Source: Chitinophaga sp. H8 (GTDB lineage Bacteria; Bacteroidota; Bacteroidia; Chitinophagales; Chitinophagaceae). Taken from it: DNA of 64,000 bases. The DNA lies in assembly GCF_040567655.1 (NCBI RefSeq), contig NZ_JBEXAC010000002.1:806001-870000 (forward strand). Direction: 5' to 3'. The notes under the pieces were generated by a model. It saw only the letters and a program-made list of their open reading frames with translations. It was not told where the DNA came from and made no database searches. Positions 35,759 through 44,580 of this stretch are shown here, piece by piece. Both the position numbers and the translations under genes were made by a program. The number at the start of each line of letters is the position of its first letter. Position 1 is the stretch's first letter.

Positions 35759-37078
35759 CTAATTGGTTTCCCATACCCTGGTCAGTAACTTTTCTATCGC
35801 CCGCCTCACACTGGAGGAAGTGTCATAATGCTGGTTCACCAATACACTAAATACAAGCGACTTTCCTTTTTTTGTGGTCAGATAACCGCTCAGGGCTACA
35901 CAACCATTAAGAGTGCCTGTTTTAGCATGTATAAATTGTTCCGGATAATATCCCTGCAAAGTACCTTTACCACCCGTAGGAAAGATGGCCCACAACCGTT
36001 CCTGAGGAAATGCTGCCTGCATGTTGGTAAGTACTTTTACAAAATCACGGGGGGTAAACAGGTTATACCGCGATAAGCCCGAACCATCTGCCCATTGCGG
36101 CGGATGGGGCAGGTCTGGTAACAAATCCTGCAATACATACTCAATCGTTTTGTTGGTGCTGATAGTATCCCATTTACGGGCCGCACACATCATCAGGATC
36201 TGCTCCGCAAAAAAGTTATCACTGCGGTGCATCATCGGTATAAACAAAGAATCTGCCGGGATACTGTGCAGAGTATTAAACGGCTGATCCGGAATGGCTG
36301 TATTAGCAGCTGCAATAAACACCTGTTTATGCAGGGTATCTTCCAGCAACTGCCTTACGTTTTCCAGTGTACCGGTAATAAAAGGCACCTCTCTTGAAGT
36401 ACTGCTTTTGTCTTTGGTAGCGTATTGCAAACTGAAAATATTCTGCCGCTCTTCCCGCGTTGTTAACGGACTGGACAAAGCATCATTCACTCCCACATTA
36501 AAGACACCGAGGCGCTTAAAAAAAGCAGGTGTAATATGGTTACTATCTCCCTGATGATATATACGCACTACATTCCCATACATGGGCCATTCATTCAGTT
36601 CCGGCTGATAATAATCAGCATAATCACTCCAGGCCCATCCAGGTCCATACCGCTGATTAAGATTCACAGCAGGTATCAGGTAAATCCGTTTGCACGTTTC
36701 CGTTAGCATGCGGAATGCTCTTTGATCTATAAAGTCCGGATGTAAAAAAGCAGGGTCCCCCATACCTTTTACAAACAGGGCAGTATCTGTTTCATAATAA
36801 CGCAATGCCGGTAATGAATCGCCCAGCAGTTGCAGCCCTGCATACAATGAAAATATCTTGGTGTTGGAAGCAGGAGTAAAAAACTTATCGTCCTGGTACT
36901 GAAATATATATTTCCCTGTAGCCGGTTCAAAAATACAAATCCCCGTATGCGCCTGCTGTAAGGGTGCTTTTTGTAATAGCTCTGCAGTAACCCATTTACG
37001 GAGTGCAGCAGATTGACTCCAACCCTGTTGGCTGATGCCGGTAAAAAGTAGTAGCGTAAAAAAAAGACGGCCTTTCAT
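35759..37078 (-). CDS. dacB: D-alanyl-D-alanine carboxypeptidase/endopeptidase, PBP4 (S13) type
   Basis: The start at 37078 (MKGRLFFTLLLFTG) gives a signal peptide and 439 residues. The penicillin-binding motifs are present: SxxK is Ser71-Asn-Thr-Lys74 in 'TPASNTKIF', the second motif is SDN in 'HRSDNFFAEQ', and KTG is in 'HAKTGTLNGC'. It would trim or cleave peptidoglycan cross-links in the periplasm. It is monocistronic. Confidence 0.93.
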   Translation of the reverse strand: MKGRLFFTLLLFTGISQQGWSQSAALRKWVTAELLQKAPLQQAHTGICIFEPATGKYIFQYQDDKFFTPASNTKIFSLYAGLQLLGDSLPALRYYETDTALFVKGMGDPAFLHPDFIDQRAFRMLTETCKRIYLIPAVNLNQRYGPGWAWSDYADYYQPELNEWPMYGNVVRIYHQGDSNHITPAFFKRLGVFNVGVNDALSSPLTTREERQNIFSLQYATKDKSSTSREVPFITGTLENVRQLLEDTLHKQVFIAAANTAIPDQPFNTLHSIPADSLFIPMMHRSDNFFAEQILMMCAARKWDTISTNKTIEYVLQDLLPDLPHPPQWADGSGLSRYNLFTPRDFVKVLTNMQAAFPQERLWAIFPTGGKGTLQGYYPEQFIHAKTGTLNGCVALSGYLTTKKGKSLVFSVLVNQHYDTSSSVRRAIEKLLTRVWETN

Positions 37079-37164
37079 CCTGCCAATATAAAGTGTTTTG
37101 TATAAAAGCGTAGTAAATGAACCACCTGGTATCACTTAATGGCTCCCGGTAGCCGTTAATAAAA

Positions 37165-37193
37165 GAGGGTGTCTCAAAGTATGAAACACCCTC
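37165..37193 (-). terminator. Hairpin terminator of the second Gfo/Idh/MocA gene
   Basis: An 8-bp stem (GAGGGTGT, 37165-37172, with 37186-37193) that is slightly extendable inward, with a short U-run on the minus strand. It lies just after the stop at 37217. Confidence 0.75.
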
Positions 37194-37216
37194 TCCAATA
37201 ACTATATGATTTACAA

Positions 37217-38557
37217 TCAGGTAAAATATTGTGTGATACCTGGTTTGGCATATGCATAGTTACCATCACCATCCGGCATTACCGGTGGCGGCGCATCAAA
37301 TGCATATTTCTTAGGCTGCAGATCCAATCCGGAGTTAAGCGCTTTATCCCACTCAATCACCTGGCCGGAGTAAGTAGACAAACGGCCGATGATGGCAGAC
37401 AAGGTAGCTTCTGCTCCTCTCTTTGCATCTTCAAATTTATATTCACCTTTTGCAATAGCTGCAAACAGTTCATCATGTTCTGTCTGGTAAGGGTTGTTTT
37501 CGTTCTTTTTATCGAACTGATACAATACATTACCCTTATGATCCGTGATCAGTGCCTTATCGCAATAGATACGACCTTTTGTTCCGATAATTTCCTCATC
37601 TACTTTACTAGGCGCTGATTTCCAGTGACGGCACTGGCTGTTCATTGCTACGCCGTTTTTATAACGGTATTCTACGGAGTGGTGATCGAAGATCTCCCCG
37701 GTATCTTTACCGGTACGTACCGCACGGCCACCCATACCTAAAGCAGTTACAGGTGTTTCGCCCATAAACCAGTTGCCTACATCAATATTGTGAATGTGCT
37801 GTTCTACGATATGGTCGCCGCAAAGCCAGTTAAAGTAGTACCAGTTGTGCATCTGGTATTCCATTTCAGTATATTCAGGTTTGCGTGGTCTGATCCACAA
37901 AGCGCCCTGATTCCACCATACCTGTGCATTCAGCATTTCACCGATCATACCATCCTGCGCACGTTTGTACAGTTCTCTGTAAGAGTTCTGATAACGGCGC
38001 TGTAATCCTACTACTACGTTCAGTTTCTTGGCTTTCGCTATTTCAGCAGCTTCCAGTACTTTCTTAATCCCTGCAGGATCAGTAGCTACTGGTTTTTCCA
38101 TAAACACGTGTTTACCCTGCTTAATCGCTTCAGCAAAATGGATAGGGCGGAAACCCGGAGGAGTTGCCAGTATTACCACATCTGCCTGCGCAATGGCTTT
38201 CTGATAGGCATCAAAACCTACGAACTTATTAGATTCCTTTACATTCAGACGGCTGGCTGCTTTATCGCCCAGTGCATCTTTAATGTTATTGTAGCTTTCT
38301 CCGATCTTGTCTCCAAATGCATCTGCCATAGCTACCAGCTGTACATTTTCTTTAGTGCTCAGCGCTTGTGTTGCAGCACCGGTACCACGGCCACCACAAC
38401 CAATAAGTGCTATTTTGATCACCCCTTTGGATCCGGAAAAGAAATTGGCGTGAGATAATACCGGCATGGCCAGCAACCCACCTGCCAGCAAGGATGACTG
38501 TTTCATAAAGTCTCTGCGACTTTGATTATGAGATGTTTTTGATTGTTCGTTTTCCAT
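37217..38557 (-). CDS. Tat-exported Gfo/Idh/MocA family oxidoreductase
   Basis: The 446-residue protein has a twin-arginine leader (QSRRDFMKQSSLLAGG), a Rossmann motif (IGCGGRGTG), and the canonical catalytic motif 'FMEKPVATD'. The C-terminal domain includes 'GDHIVEQHIHNIDVGNWF', the conserved His/Asp region of the family. It would use a bound nucleotide cofactor on a sugar or inositol-like substrate outside the cytoplasm. Downstream on the same strand it follows the SUMF1-like gene by 74 bp, so the two may share a transcript. Confidence 0.92.
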   Translation of the reverse strand: MENEQSKTSHNQSRRDFMKQSSLLAGGLLAMPVLSHANFFSGSKGVIKIALIGCGGRGTGAATQALSTKENVQLVAMADAFGDKIGESYNNIKDALGDKAASRLNVKESNKFVGFDAYQKAIAQADVVILATPPGFRPIHFAEAIKQGKHVFMEKPVATDPAGIKKVLEAAEIAKAKKLNVVVGLQRRYQNSYRELYKRAQDGMIGEMLNAQVWWNQGALWIRPRKPEYTEMEYQMHNWYYFNWLCGDHIVEQHIHNIDVGNWFMGETPVTALGMGGRAVRTGKDTGEIFDHHSVEYRYKNGVAMNSQCRHWKSAPSKVDEEIIGTKGRIYCDKALITDHKGNVLYQFDKKNENNPYQTEHDELFAAIAKGEYKFEDAKRGAEATLSAIIGRLSTYSGQVIEWDKALNSGLDLQPKKYAFDAPPPVMPDGDGNYAYAKPGITQYFT

Positions 38558-38631
38558 TTGGTCATTTTTAATTGTAGGAAAAATATCGTTTTCTTAACGT
38601 GCTGTTATTTCAGTTGATAAAATGCGGTGGT

Positions 38632-39603
38632 TTACCGTGCACCCACGTATTTATCCAATACCTCTGCAAAAAACTTTTCTGCTTCTTCTTTGGTAGGTTG
38701 TTTTACGGGCTTTACAATTCTGAATCCGATAAACGGTGCGTCTGCATTCCACCATTTACTTTTTGGTATCTGCGGATCACGCCTGTTCCAGTTCAGATCA
38801 GATTTCAAACGGGCTGCACTGCGCAGTGCCGGAGCTGCATCCTGGTAGTTACCTCCTTTAATGGTACGGGGGTTCTTGGCGGTAGGTTTATTCCAGGGAT
38901 CTTTTGCGTCGGCTGCTTTTAAAAAGTTGTCATCATATTGATCCAATGTCCATTCTGCCACATTTCCCTGCATGTCATACAGTCCCCATGCATTCGGTTT
39001 CAATAACCCTACTTTATGATATTTTCCTTCGCCGCCATCAGCATACCAGGCATATTCCTTTAATTGTGATGCGTCATTACCAAATGGATAAGCTGTCGTG
39101 GCACCCGCCCTGTTGGCATACTCCCATTCTGCTTCTGTAGGCAAGCGGTAAAAATCGCCGGTCTTATTATACAGCCAGCGGCAATACATCAATGCACCAT
39201 ACTGACTCATACTGTTGGCCGGGAAGCCGCCTGTTTTACCCATCCCCAGGGTCAGGTCAATATAAGGCGGGCTGGGCCTGGTCATACCATCCGGCAAAGG
39301 TGTTTTATCCTTTTCCTCATCCGCATATACATCATATTCATCATAAGTTACCTCACAAGCACCCATCCAGAAAGGAGCCATCTCCACCTTTTTCTGAGGA
39401 CCTTCATTCGCATTCCGGCCCTTCTCGCTGGCAGGGCTGCCAAACAGAAAACTGCCGCCTGGAATAGGCACCATTTTAAACGTTACCGCCGATCCGGGAA
39501 TCTTTTGTTCATACGCGCTAAAGGATTTATCCTGCTGGGCATACACATTGCCGGTGAGCATTCCTCCAAGCAATAAAGTCACATACGTTTTGTTCATCAC
39601 CAT
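38632..39603 (-). CDS. Secreted SUMF1/formylglycine-generating-enzyme-fold protein
   Basis: The start at 39603 (or 39597) gives about 323 residues with a signal peptide ending 'GNVYAQ'. The long N-terminal extension of the open frame is unsupported. The FGE-sulfatase fold is clear: 'MVPIPGGSFLFGS', 'YRLPTEAEWEYA', 'GLYDMQGNVAEWT' and 'GFRIV'. The paired active-site cysteines of true formylglycine-generating enzymes are absent from the C-terminal half, so it is probably a binding or structural member, like GldK/GldJ proteins. It is divergent from the isomerase-like gene. Confidence 0.88.
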   Translation of the reverse strand: MVMNKTYVTLLLGGMLTGNVYAQQDKSFSAYEQKIPGSAVTFKMVPIPGGSFLFGSPASEKGRNANEGPQKKVEMAPFWMGACEVTYDEYDVYADEEKDKTPLPDGMTRPSPPYIDLTLGMGKTGGFPANSMSQYGALMYCRWLYNKTGDFYRLPTEAEWEYANRAGATTAYPFGNDASQLKEYAWYADGGEGKYHKVGLLKPNAWGLYDMQGNVAEWTLDQYDDNFLKAADAKDPWNKPTAKNPRTIKGGNYQDAAPALRSAARLKSDLNWNRRDPQIPKSKWWNADAPFIGFRIVKPVKQPTKEEAEKFFAEVLDKYVGAR

Positions 39604-39777
39604 TTTAAAGAAAGATAAGTGGGTGAATTTATTAAATCCGCTGATGGAATGCAATATTTTTTTTACGAATTGTAATATTTTAATGATGAAATGAAAATTT
39701 ATGCGTTTTATTAGCATTTCGATGGAAAACCTATTAAATTTAGCTTCATGTCTTACGTACAATAATTAATAACCATT

Positions 39778-40704
39778 ATGGAAAGAAGAAAATTCCTGCA
39801 ACAAGGTACCTTTGCCGGTATATCCGCACTTGCGCTGGGTGGCCTTACCGGAAGCAATGCTTCCGCTGCTCCCGCTCCTGCTGCTGGTCAGAAAACATTT
39901 AACCTGAACTATGCTCCGCACGATGGCATGTTCAGAAACAACGGGGGAAACGACTTCCTGGACCAGATCAAATTCATGCATGACCAGGGATTCCGCGCTA
40001 TTGAAGATAATGGCATGCTGGGCCGCGATGTTGCCCAGCAGGAAAAGATAGGCAACCTTTTAAGTAAACTCGGTATGCAAATGGGCGTATTTGTGGTGGA
40101 TACCGGTAACAACTGGAAAACATCCCTCGCTTCCGGCAAACAGGAGTTTAAGGATAACTTTGTGGATACCTGCAAAAAATCTGTTGAAGTAGCCAAACGT
40201 TGCAATGCCACCTGGGCCACTGTAGTACCTGGTTTCTTTGACCGCAGCCTGCCCATTGGTATTCAAACCGCGCATGTGATTGATGGCCTCCGCAGAGGTG
40301 CTGAAATATTTGAACCACATAAACTGGTAATGGTACTGGAACCTTTAAGTGATACACCAGACCTTTTCCTGCGTACTTCTGAACAGAGTTATGAAATCTG
40401 TAAAGCAGTCAACAGCCCTGCCTGCAAAATATTATATGATATCTACCACATGCAACGTAATACCGGTAACCTTATTCCTGTAATGGACATGTGCTGGGAT
40501 GAAATTGCGTATATCCAGATAGGTGATAATCCGGGTCGTAACGAACCAACTACCGGAGAAATCAATTATAAAAACATCTTTAAACATTTACACAAAAAAG
40601 GATTTAAAGGTGTACTTGGTATGGAACATGGAAATGCCAAACCAGGTAAAGAAGGCGAAATGGCATTGATTAAGGCTTATCGCGATAGCGATAATTTCCT
40701 GTAA
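39778..40704 (+). CDS. Tat-exported hydroxypyruvate isomerase/sugar epimerase-like TIM barrel
   Basis: The 308-residue protein has a twin-arginine-like leader (MERRKFLQQGTFAG), an Ala/Pro-rich linker, and an AP-endonuclease-2-type TIM barrel. Metal and catalytic residues appear in 'VLEPLSDTPD', 'LYDIYHMQ', 'YIQIGDNPGRNEP' and 'GMEHGNAKPG', the pattern of hydroxypyruvate isomerase and xylose-isomerase-like epimerases. With the neighbouring Gfo/Idh/MocA and SUMF1-like genes it forms an exported sugar-metabolism set. Substrate unknown. A strong terminator follows at 40799. Confidence 0.9.
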   Translation: MERRKFLQQGTFAGISALALGGLTGSNASAAPAPAAGQKTFNLNYAPHDGMFRNNGGNDFLDQIKFMHDQGFRAIEDNGMLGRDVAQQEKIGNLLSKLGMQMGVFVVDTGNNWKTSLASGKQEFKDNFVDTCKKSVEVAKRCNATWATVVPGFFDRSLPIGIQTAHVIDGLRRGAEIFEPHKLVMVLEPLSDTPDLFLRTSEQSYEICKAVNSPACKILYDIYHMQRNTGNLIPVMDMCWDEIAYIQIGDNPGRNEPTTGEINYKNIFKHLHKKGFKGVLGMEHGNAKPGKEGEMALIKAYRDSDNFL

Positions 40705-40798
40705 TCAATTAACTGATAACAGAAGGGCAGACTAAAAAGTCAAATGAAGAGTTGCAGCATTGCTTAGCTCACAACAGCGCTTCATTAAATACCCGAAT

Positions 40799-40837
40799 AA
40801 AACGGGGCGGACCAAAAGTAATGGTCGGCCCCGTTTT
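40799..40837 (+). terminator. Strong terminator after the isomerase-like gene
   Basis: A 16-bp stem with one mismatch (40799-40814 with 40822-40837) followed by GTTTTTTTT. It could work in both directions. Confidence 0.85.
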
Positions 40838-40899
40838 GTTTTTTTATCCGGCTGTTTTATGCCGCTATTTTCCTAACTTAACTATATAAATTGCTTATT

Positions 40900-41250
40900 A
40901 TGGGTTTTCTTATTCGTTTATTAGTAAGTGCCTTGGCGGCCATGCTCACCGCTTACCTGCTGCCGGGGGTACACCTGAAAAGTTTTGTAACCGCCCTGAT
41001 ACTGGCATTGGTATTGGCTATTCTAAATATCCTGGTAAAACCTATTCTGATCATACTCACCTTACCGGTTACTATCTTCACCCTGGGGTTATTCCTGCTG
41101 GTGATCAATGCTATTATTATCCTGCTGGCCACCAAACTGGTATCTGGATTTACAGTAGATAATTTTTGGTGGGCGCTGCTTTTTAGTATTGTCATGTCTG
41201 TCATTGCAGGACTGATGCACAGTCTGGCAGGTGGTGGAAACGATAATTAA
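40900..41250 (+). CDS. Small four-helix membrane protein, phage holin 4 superfamily type
   Basis: ATG 40900 (MGFLIRLLVSALAAMLTAYLLPGV) gives 116 residues almost entirely of hydrophobic helices; a TTG three codons upstream is less likely. The 'AILNILVKPILIILTLPVTIFTLGLF' central part is typical of the Phage_holin_4_2 (YvlD-like) family. These are chromosomal membrane proteins of unknown function, not evidence of a phage. It precedes the E1 gene by 50 bp. Confidence 0.85.
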   Translation: MGFLIRLLVSALAAMLTAYLLPGVHLKSFVTALILALVLAILNILVKPILIILTLPVTIFTLGLFLLVINAIIILLATKLVSGFTVDNFWWALLFSIVMSVIAGLMHSLAGGGNDN

Positions 41251-41300
41251 TATAATAATCGCCCTTTGCAGAATACTCCCTTTCCTTAAAATGTGTATGC

Positions 41301-43370
41301 ATGTATTTTAACCGCGATCAAATCAGTGATGAACAACTGATTGCTTTTTACAAAGTGCTCGTATACCCAAGACTGGTAGAGGAAAAAATGTTGTTGCTGC
41401 TGCGGCAGGGCAAGGTAAGCAAATGGTTTTCCGGTATTGGCCAGGAAGCTATTGCCATAGGGGCTACGCTGGCACTGGAAGCAGATGAATGGATCCTTCC
41501 CCTGCATCGTAATCTCGGGGTTTTTACAGCCCGGCAGATGCCGCTTACACAACTGTTCCGGCAATGGCAGGGTAGCCAGCAAGGGTTTAGCAAAGGCAGG
41601 GAACGTTCTTTTCATTTCGGTAGCCGGGCACACCACATTTGCGGTATGATTTCCCATCTAGGCCCCCAACTGGCAATAGCGGACGGGATCGCACTGGCCC
41701 ATCAGCTTAAACAGGAAAAGAAAGTAACCCTCGCTTTTACCGGCGAAGGAGGTACCAGCGAAGGGGAGTTTCACGAAGCCCTGAATGTAGCTGCTGTATG
41801 GGATCTCCCGGTTATCTTCCTCATAGAAAATAATGGCTACGGACTCAGTACACCCGTGAGTGAACAATACCGTTGCAATCGGTTGGTAGACCGTGCAATC
41901 GGCTATGGTATGAAAGGCATGCACATAGATGGCAATAACTTACTGGAAGTATACCATGCCGTAAAAGAAGCAGCTACCTACGCGCGACAGGAAAACAAAC
42001 CCGTGCTGATTGAAGCGATGACCTTCCGGATGCGGGGCCATGAGGAAGCCAGTGGTACAAAATATGTGCCTCCGGCGCTTCTGGAAGAATGGGCAAAGAA
42101 AGATCCGGTTTCCAACTATGAAGATTTTCTGATGCACCTGGGATTACTTTCCGGAGAGGATCTTACCCATATCAAACAGGAAATCAAATCACAGATAGAA
42201 ACTAATATCGCTGCGGGATTGTCAGACGGCCCAATACTAGGCAACACCGCAGCAGAACTGGCAGATGTTTATGCGGAAGATAGCTCCACTCTAAACAAAG
42301 GCACCAATTCCCCCAATAGCAGCATAGCGAATGCAGACAATGCCATTGCAAACATAGCCAGAACTAACAGCGCCTGTACGCCGGATAATAACCCAGGTGG
42401 CCCAGCTACTGAAAAACGCCTGATTGACGCCATCGCAGACGGCTTACGTCAATCAATGGAGATACATCCTAATCTTATCCTTATGGGACAGGATATCGCT
42501 GAATACGGTGGTGCATTTAAAATTACGGACGGTTTTGTAGCGCAGTTTGGGAAACAGCGGGTGCGGAATACCCCACTCTGCGAAAGCGCCATTATAGGTA
42601 CGGCCCTGGGGCTGAGTTTATCCGGCTTCAAAAGTATGGTGGAAATGCAGTTCGCCGACTTTGTTTCCTGCGGCTTTAACCAGATCATTAATAACCTGGC
42701 TAAAATACACTACCGCTGGGGGCAGGCGGCCGACGTGGTGATACGGATGCCTGCTGGTGGCGGCGTAGGTGCAGGCCCCTTTCATTCTCAAACCAATGAA
42801 GCCTGGTTTACCCATACACCAGGGCTAAAAGTAGTATACCCCTCCTCTCCGGATGATGCCAAAGGGCTGCTGGCGGCGGCTATTACCGACCCCAACCCCG
42901 TATTATACTTTGAGCATAAAGCCCTTTACAGGAGTATCAGCGGACTGGTTCCCGACGATTATTACCTCACCCCCATCGGAAAAGCCAAACTGGTACAGGA
43001 AGGCAGCGACCTAAGCATCATCACGTATGGGGCAGGCGTACACTGGGCACTGGAATATGCACAGCAACATCCGCAGCTGTCACTCTCCATACTAGACCTC
43101 CGGACGTTACTACCTCTTGATTATGAGGCTATTAAAGCGGTAGTGGCCCAAACAGGGAAGGTATTGGTTTTACATGAAGCCACGCTTACCGGAGGGTTTG
43201 GGGGAGAAATCAGTGCCTGGATTGCCGAACATTGTTTCCATTTGCTGGACGCCCCCGTAATGCGCTGTGGTAGTTTGGATACTCCCATCCCATTTGCAAT
43301 GGAACTGGAAAAAAATTTCCTGGCCAAATCCCGGCTGGATCAGTGCATACGGGAATTAGCTGCCTACTGA
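41301..43370 (+). CDS. Fused alpha/beta subunits of a 2-oxoacid dehydrogenase E1
   Basis: The 689-residue protein joins the E1-alpha domain (residues 1-310) to the E1-beta domain (from about 370). The thiamine-diphosphate motif is 'GEGGTSEGEFHEALN' ending in 'IENNGYG'. The beta half has 'GQDIAEYGGAFKIT' and 'RMPAGGGVGAGPFHSQ'. A Ser/Asn/Ala-rich linker (residues about 325-370) connects them. The best fit is the branched-chain (2-oxoisovalerate) type, which feeds branched fatty-acid synthesis in Bacteroidota. The E2 and E3 genes are not in the window. It is followed by a 47-residue membrane protein. Confidence 0.93.
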   Translation: MYFNRDQISDEQLIAFYKVLVYPRLVEEKMLLLLRQGKVSKWFSGIGQEAIAIGATLALEADEWILPLHRNLGVFTARQMPLTQLFRQWQGSQQGFSKGRERSFHFGSRAHHICGMISHLGPQLAIADGIALAHQLKQEKKVTLAFTGEGGTSEGEFHEALNVAAVWDLPVIFLIENNGYGLSTPVSEQYRCNRLVDRAIGYGMKGMHIDGNNLLEVYHAVKEAATYARQENKPVLIEAMTFRMRGHEEASGTKYVPPALLEEWAKKDPVSNYEDFLMHLGLLSGEDLTHIKQEIKSQIETNIAAGLSDGPILGNTAAELADVYAEDSSTLNKGTNSPNSSIANADNAIANIARTNSACTPDNNPGGPATEKRLIDAIADGLRQSMEIHPNLILMGQDIAEYGGAFKITDGFVAQFGKQRVRNTPLCESAIIGTALGLSLSGFKSMVEMQFADFVSCGFNQIINNLAKIHYRWGQAADVVIRMPAGGGVGAGPFHSQTNEAWFTHTPGLKVVYPSSPDDAKGLLAAAITDPNPVLYFEHKALYRSISGLVPDDYYLTPIGKAKLVQEGSDLSIITYGAGVHWALEYAQQHPQLSLSILDLRTLLPLDYEAIKAVVAQTGKVLVLHEATLTGGFGGEISAWIAEHCFHLLDAPVMRCGSLDTPIPFAMELEKNFLAKSRLDQCIRELAAY

Positions 43371-43438
43371 TCCCATGCAGACATTGTCTATTTGCACCGA
43401 ATGCCCTAACTTGCAGCTGGATTTTAAAAGTATATACT

Positions 43439-43582
43439 ATGTTGATGACAATATTAAATGCTGTGAATCACTCTGCGCTCTATAATGCAGGAACTAAAGC
43501 GGGCTTCTTCCTGGCTACCTTTTTCATTTTGCTGTTTGCTGCGATGTTTCTGTATGCTACCATCAAATACGCAAAACGTTAA
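43439..43582 (+). CDS. Small single-pass membrane protein (47 aa)
   Basis: ATG 43439 gives 47 residues with one hydrophobic helix (GFFLATFFILLFAAMFLYA) and a basic end (KYAKR). It lies 68 bp after the E1 gene and is followed by a perfect terminator hairpin (43613-43645), which supports expression. The family is unknown. The longer frame from 43343 overlaps the E1 stop and is less likely. Confidence 0.55.
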   Translation: MLMTILNAVNHSALYNAGTKAGFFLATFFILLFAAMFLYATIKYAKR

Positions 43583-43612
43583 TCTTATTTAGCTTTCAAC
43601 TTCTTAATATAA

Positions 43613-43645
43613 AGGGCTGACCAAAAAATATTATTGGTCAGCCCT
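43613..43645 (+). terminator. Perfect 12-bp hairpin terminator
   Basis: Stem AGGGCTGACCAA at 43613-43624 with its exact complement at 43634-43645 and a 9-base loop, followed by AATTTTA. It sits between convergent genes and can act on both. Confidence 0.85.
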
Positions 43646-43671
43646 AATTTTATGAAAGTACCTGTTTCCTG

Positions 43672-44430
43672 TTATTTTACCCTCACATATACCAATTTCC
43701 CCGACCGCTTACCACTATCTCTTACATCTATTTCAAAATCGGGTACACTCTTGATCAGCTGCACCAGTTTATTAAATCCATAATTCCGGGAATCAAAATC
43801 AGGCTGCTTTTTTATCAGCAGGTTGCCCAGTTCTCCAAGATAGGCCCAGCCATCCTCATCTGCAATATCATTGATGCTGGAGGCCAGCAAGTCCACCATA
43901 TCCATATCCGCCTTACTGATGGCTTTCTGTTTTTCTTTGGCACTACGGGATTTGCTCGTGTCGCTTTTCTTTTCTTTTATGGCAAGTATTTCAATATAAA
44001 TAAACTTATCACATGCCGCGCGGAAGGCACTGGGTGTTTTCTTCTCTCCCATGCCAAACACCTTCATGCCCGCCTCCCGGAGCCGGGTAGCCAGCCGCGT
44101 AAAATCACTGTCGCTGGATACCAGGCAAAACCCATCTACCCGGCCGGTATATAAAATGTCCATCGCATCAATGATCATCGCCGAGTCTGTCGCGTTTTTG
44201 CCGGTAGTATAACTGTACTGCTGAATAGGTGTAATAGCATTATCCAGTAATACCCCTTTCCAGCCAGACACAGTAGGTTTGGTCCAGTCGCCATAGATTC
44301 TCTTAAATGTAGGAATACCATACTTGGCTACCTCTTCCAGCATGGCTTTTATATTAGAATAAGGAATATTATCTGCATCAATCAATACGGCAAGCCGGAG
44401 ATCTTTTGTATTACTGTCCATCTCATTCAT
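43672..44430 (-). CDS. NYN-domain (PIN-like nuclease) protein with C-terminal LOTUS-like domain
   Basis: The 252-residue protein begins with a NYN domain: 'AVLIDADN' supplies the first acidic residues, 'ATDSAMIIDAMD' and 'SSDSDFTRLATRLREAG' the others, all typical of the metal-dependent Limkain-b1-like RNase group. A Lys-rich linker (residues about 155-170) leads to an OST-HTH/LOTUS-like domain (residues about 175-250), a putative RNA-binding module. It probably degrades or binds RNA; target unknown. Either MNEMD or MDSNT can be the start. Confidence 0.87.
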   Translation of the reverse strand: MNEMDSNTKDLRLAVLIDADNIPYSNIKAMLEEVAKYGIPTFKRIYGDWTKPTVSGWKGVLLDNAITPIQQYSYTTGKNATDSAMIIDAMDILYTGRVDGFCLVSSDSDFTRLATRLREAGMKVFGMGEKKTPSAFRAACDKFIYIEILAIKEKKSDTSKSRSAKEKQKAISKADMDMVDLLASSINDIADEDGWAYLGELGNLLIKKQPDFDSRNYGFNKLVQLIKSVPDFEIDVRDSGKRSGKLVYVRVK

Positions 44431-44457
44431 ATTTTATGGGTATTCAAGCGTATAAGC

Positions 44458-44499
44458 AAAACAGCGGCTGGCTCAAACAATTGAGACAACCGCCGTTTT
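44458..44499 (-). terminator. Imperfect bidirectional hairpin downstream of dps
   Basis: Paired blocks AAAAC/GTTTT, GCGG/CCGC and CTCAA/TTGAG form a broken stem around a 4-base loop, with A-rich and T-rich flanks. It lies beyond the dps stop codon and upstream of the NYN gene. Confidence 0.6.
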
Positions 44500-44580
44500 A
44501 TGCAGGTACCGCAGTACCAGGGTAATGCCTTCAGTGCTCCTGAAAAGGTACACGCTTACCCTTATATAATCATAGCAATA

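Noticed and set aside
38632..39762. Long N-terminal extension of the SUMF1-like protein up to 39762
   Set aside because: The extra 53 codons are AT-rich and precede a clean signal peptide that begins at 39603; the region is better read as promoter.
40900..41250. Holin-type membrane protein as a sign of a prophage
   Set aside because: The family is widespread on chromosomes, and no phage structural, integrase or lysis genes are nearby. The same applies to the holin-X gene at 56110-56523.
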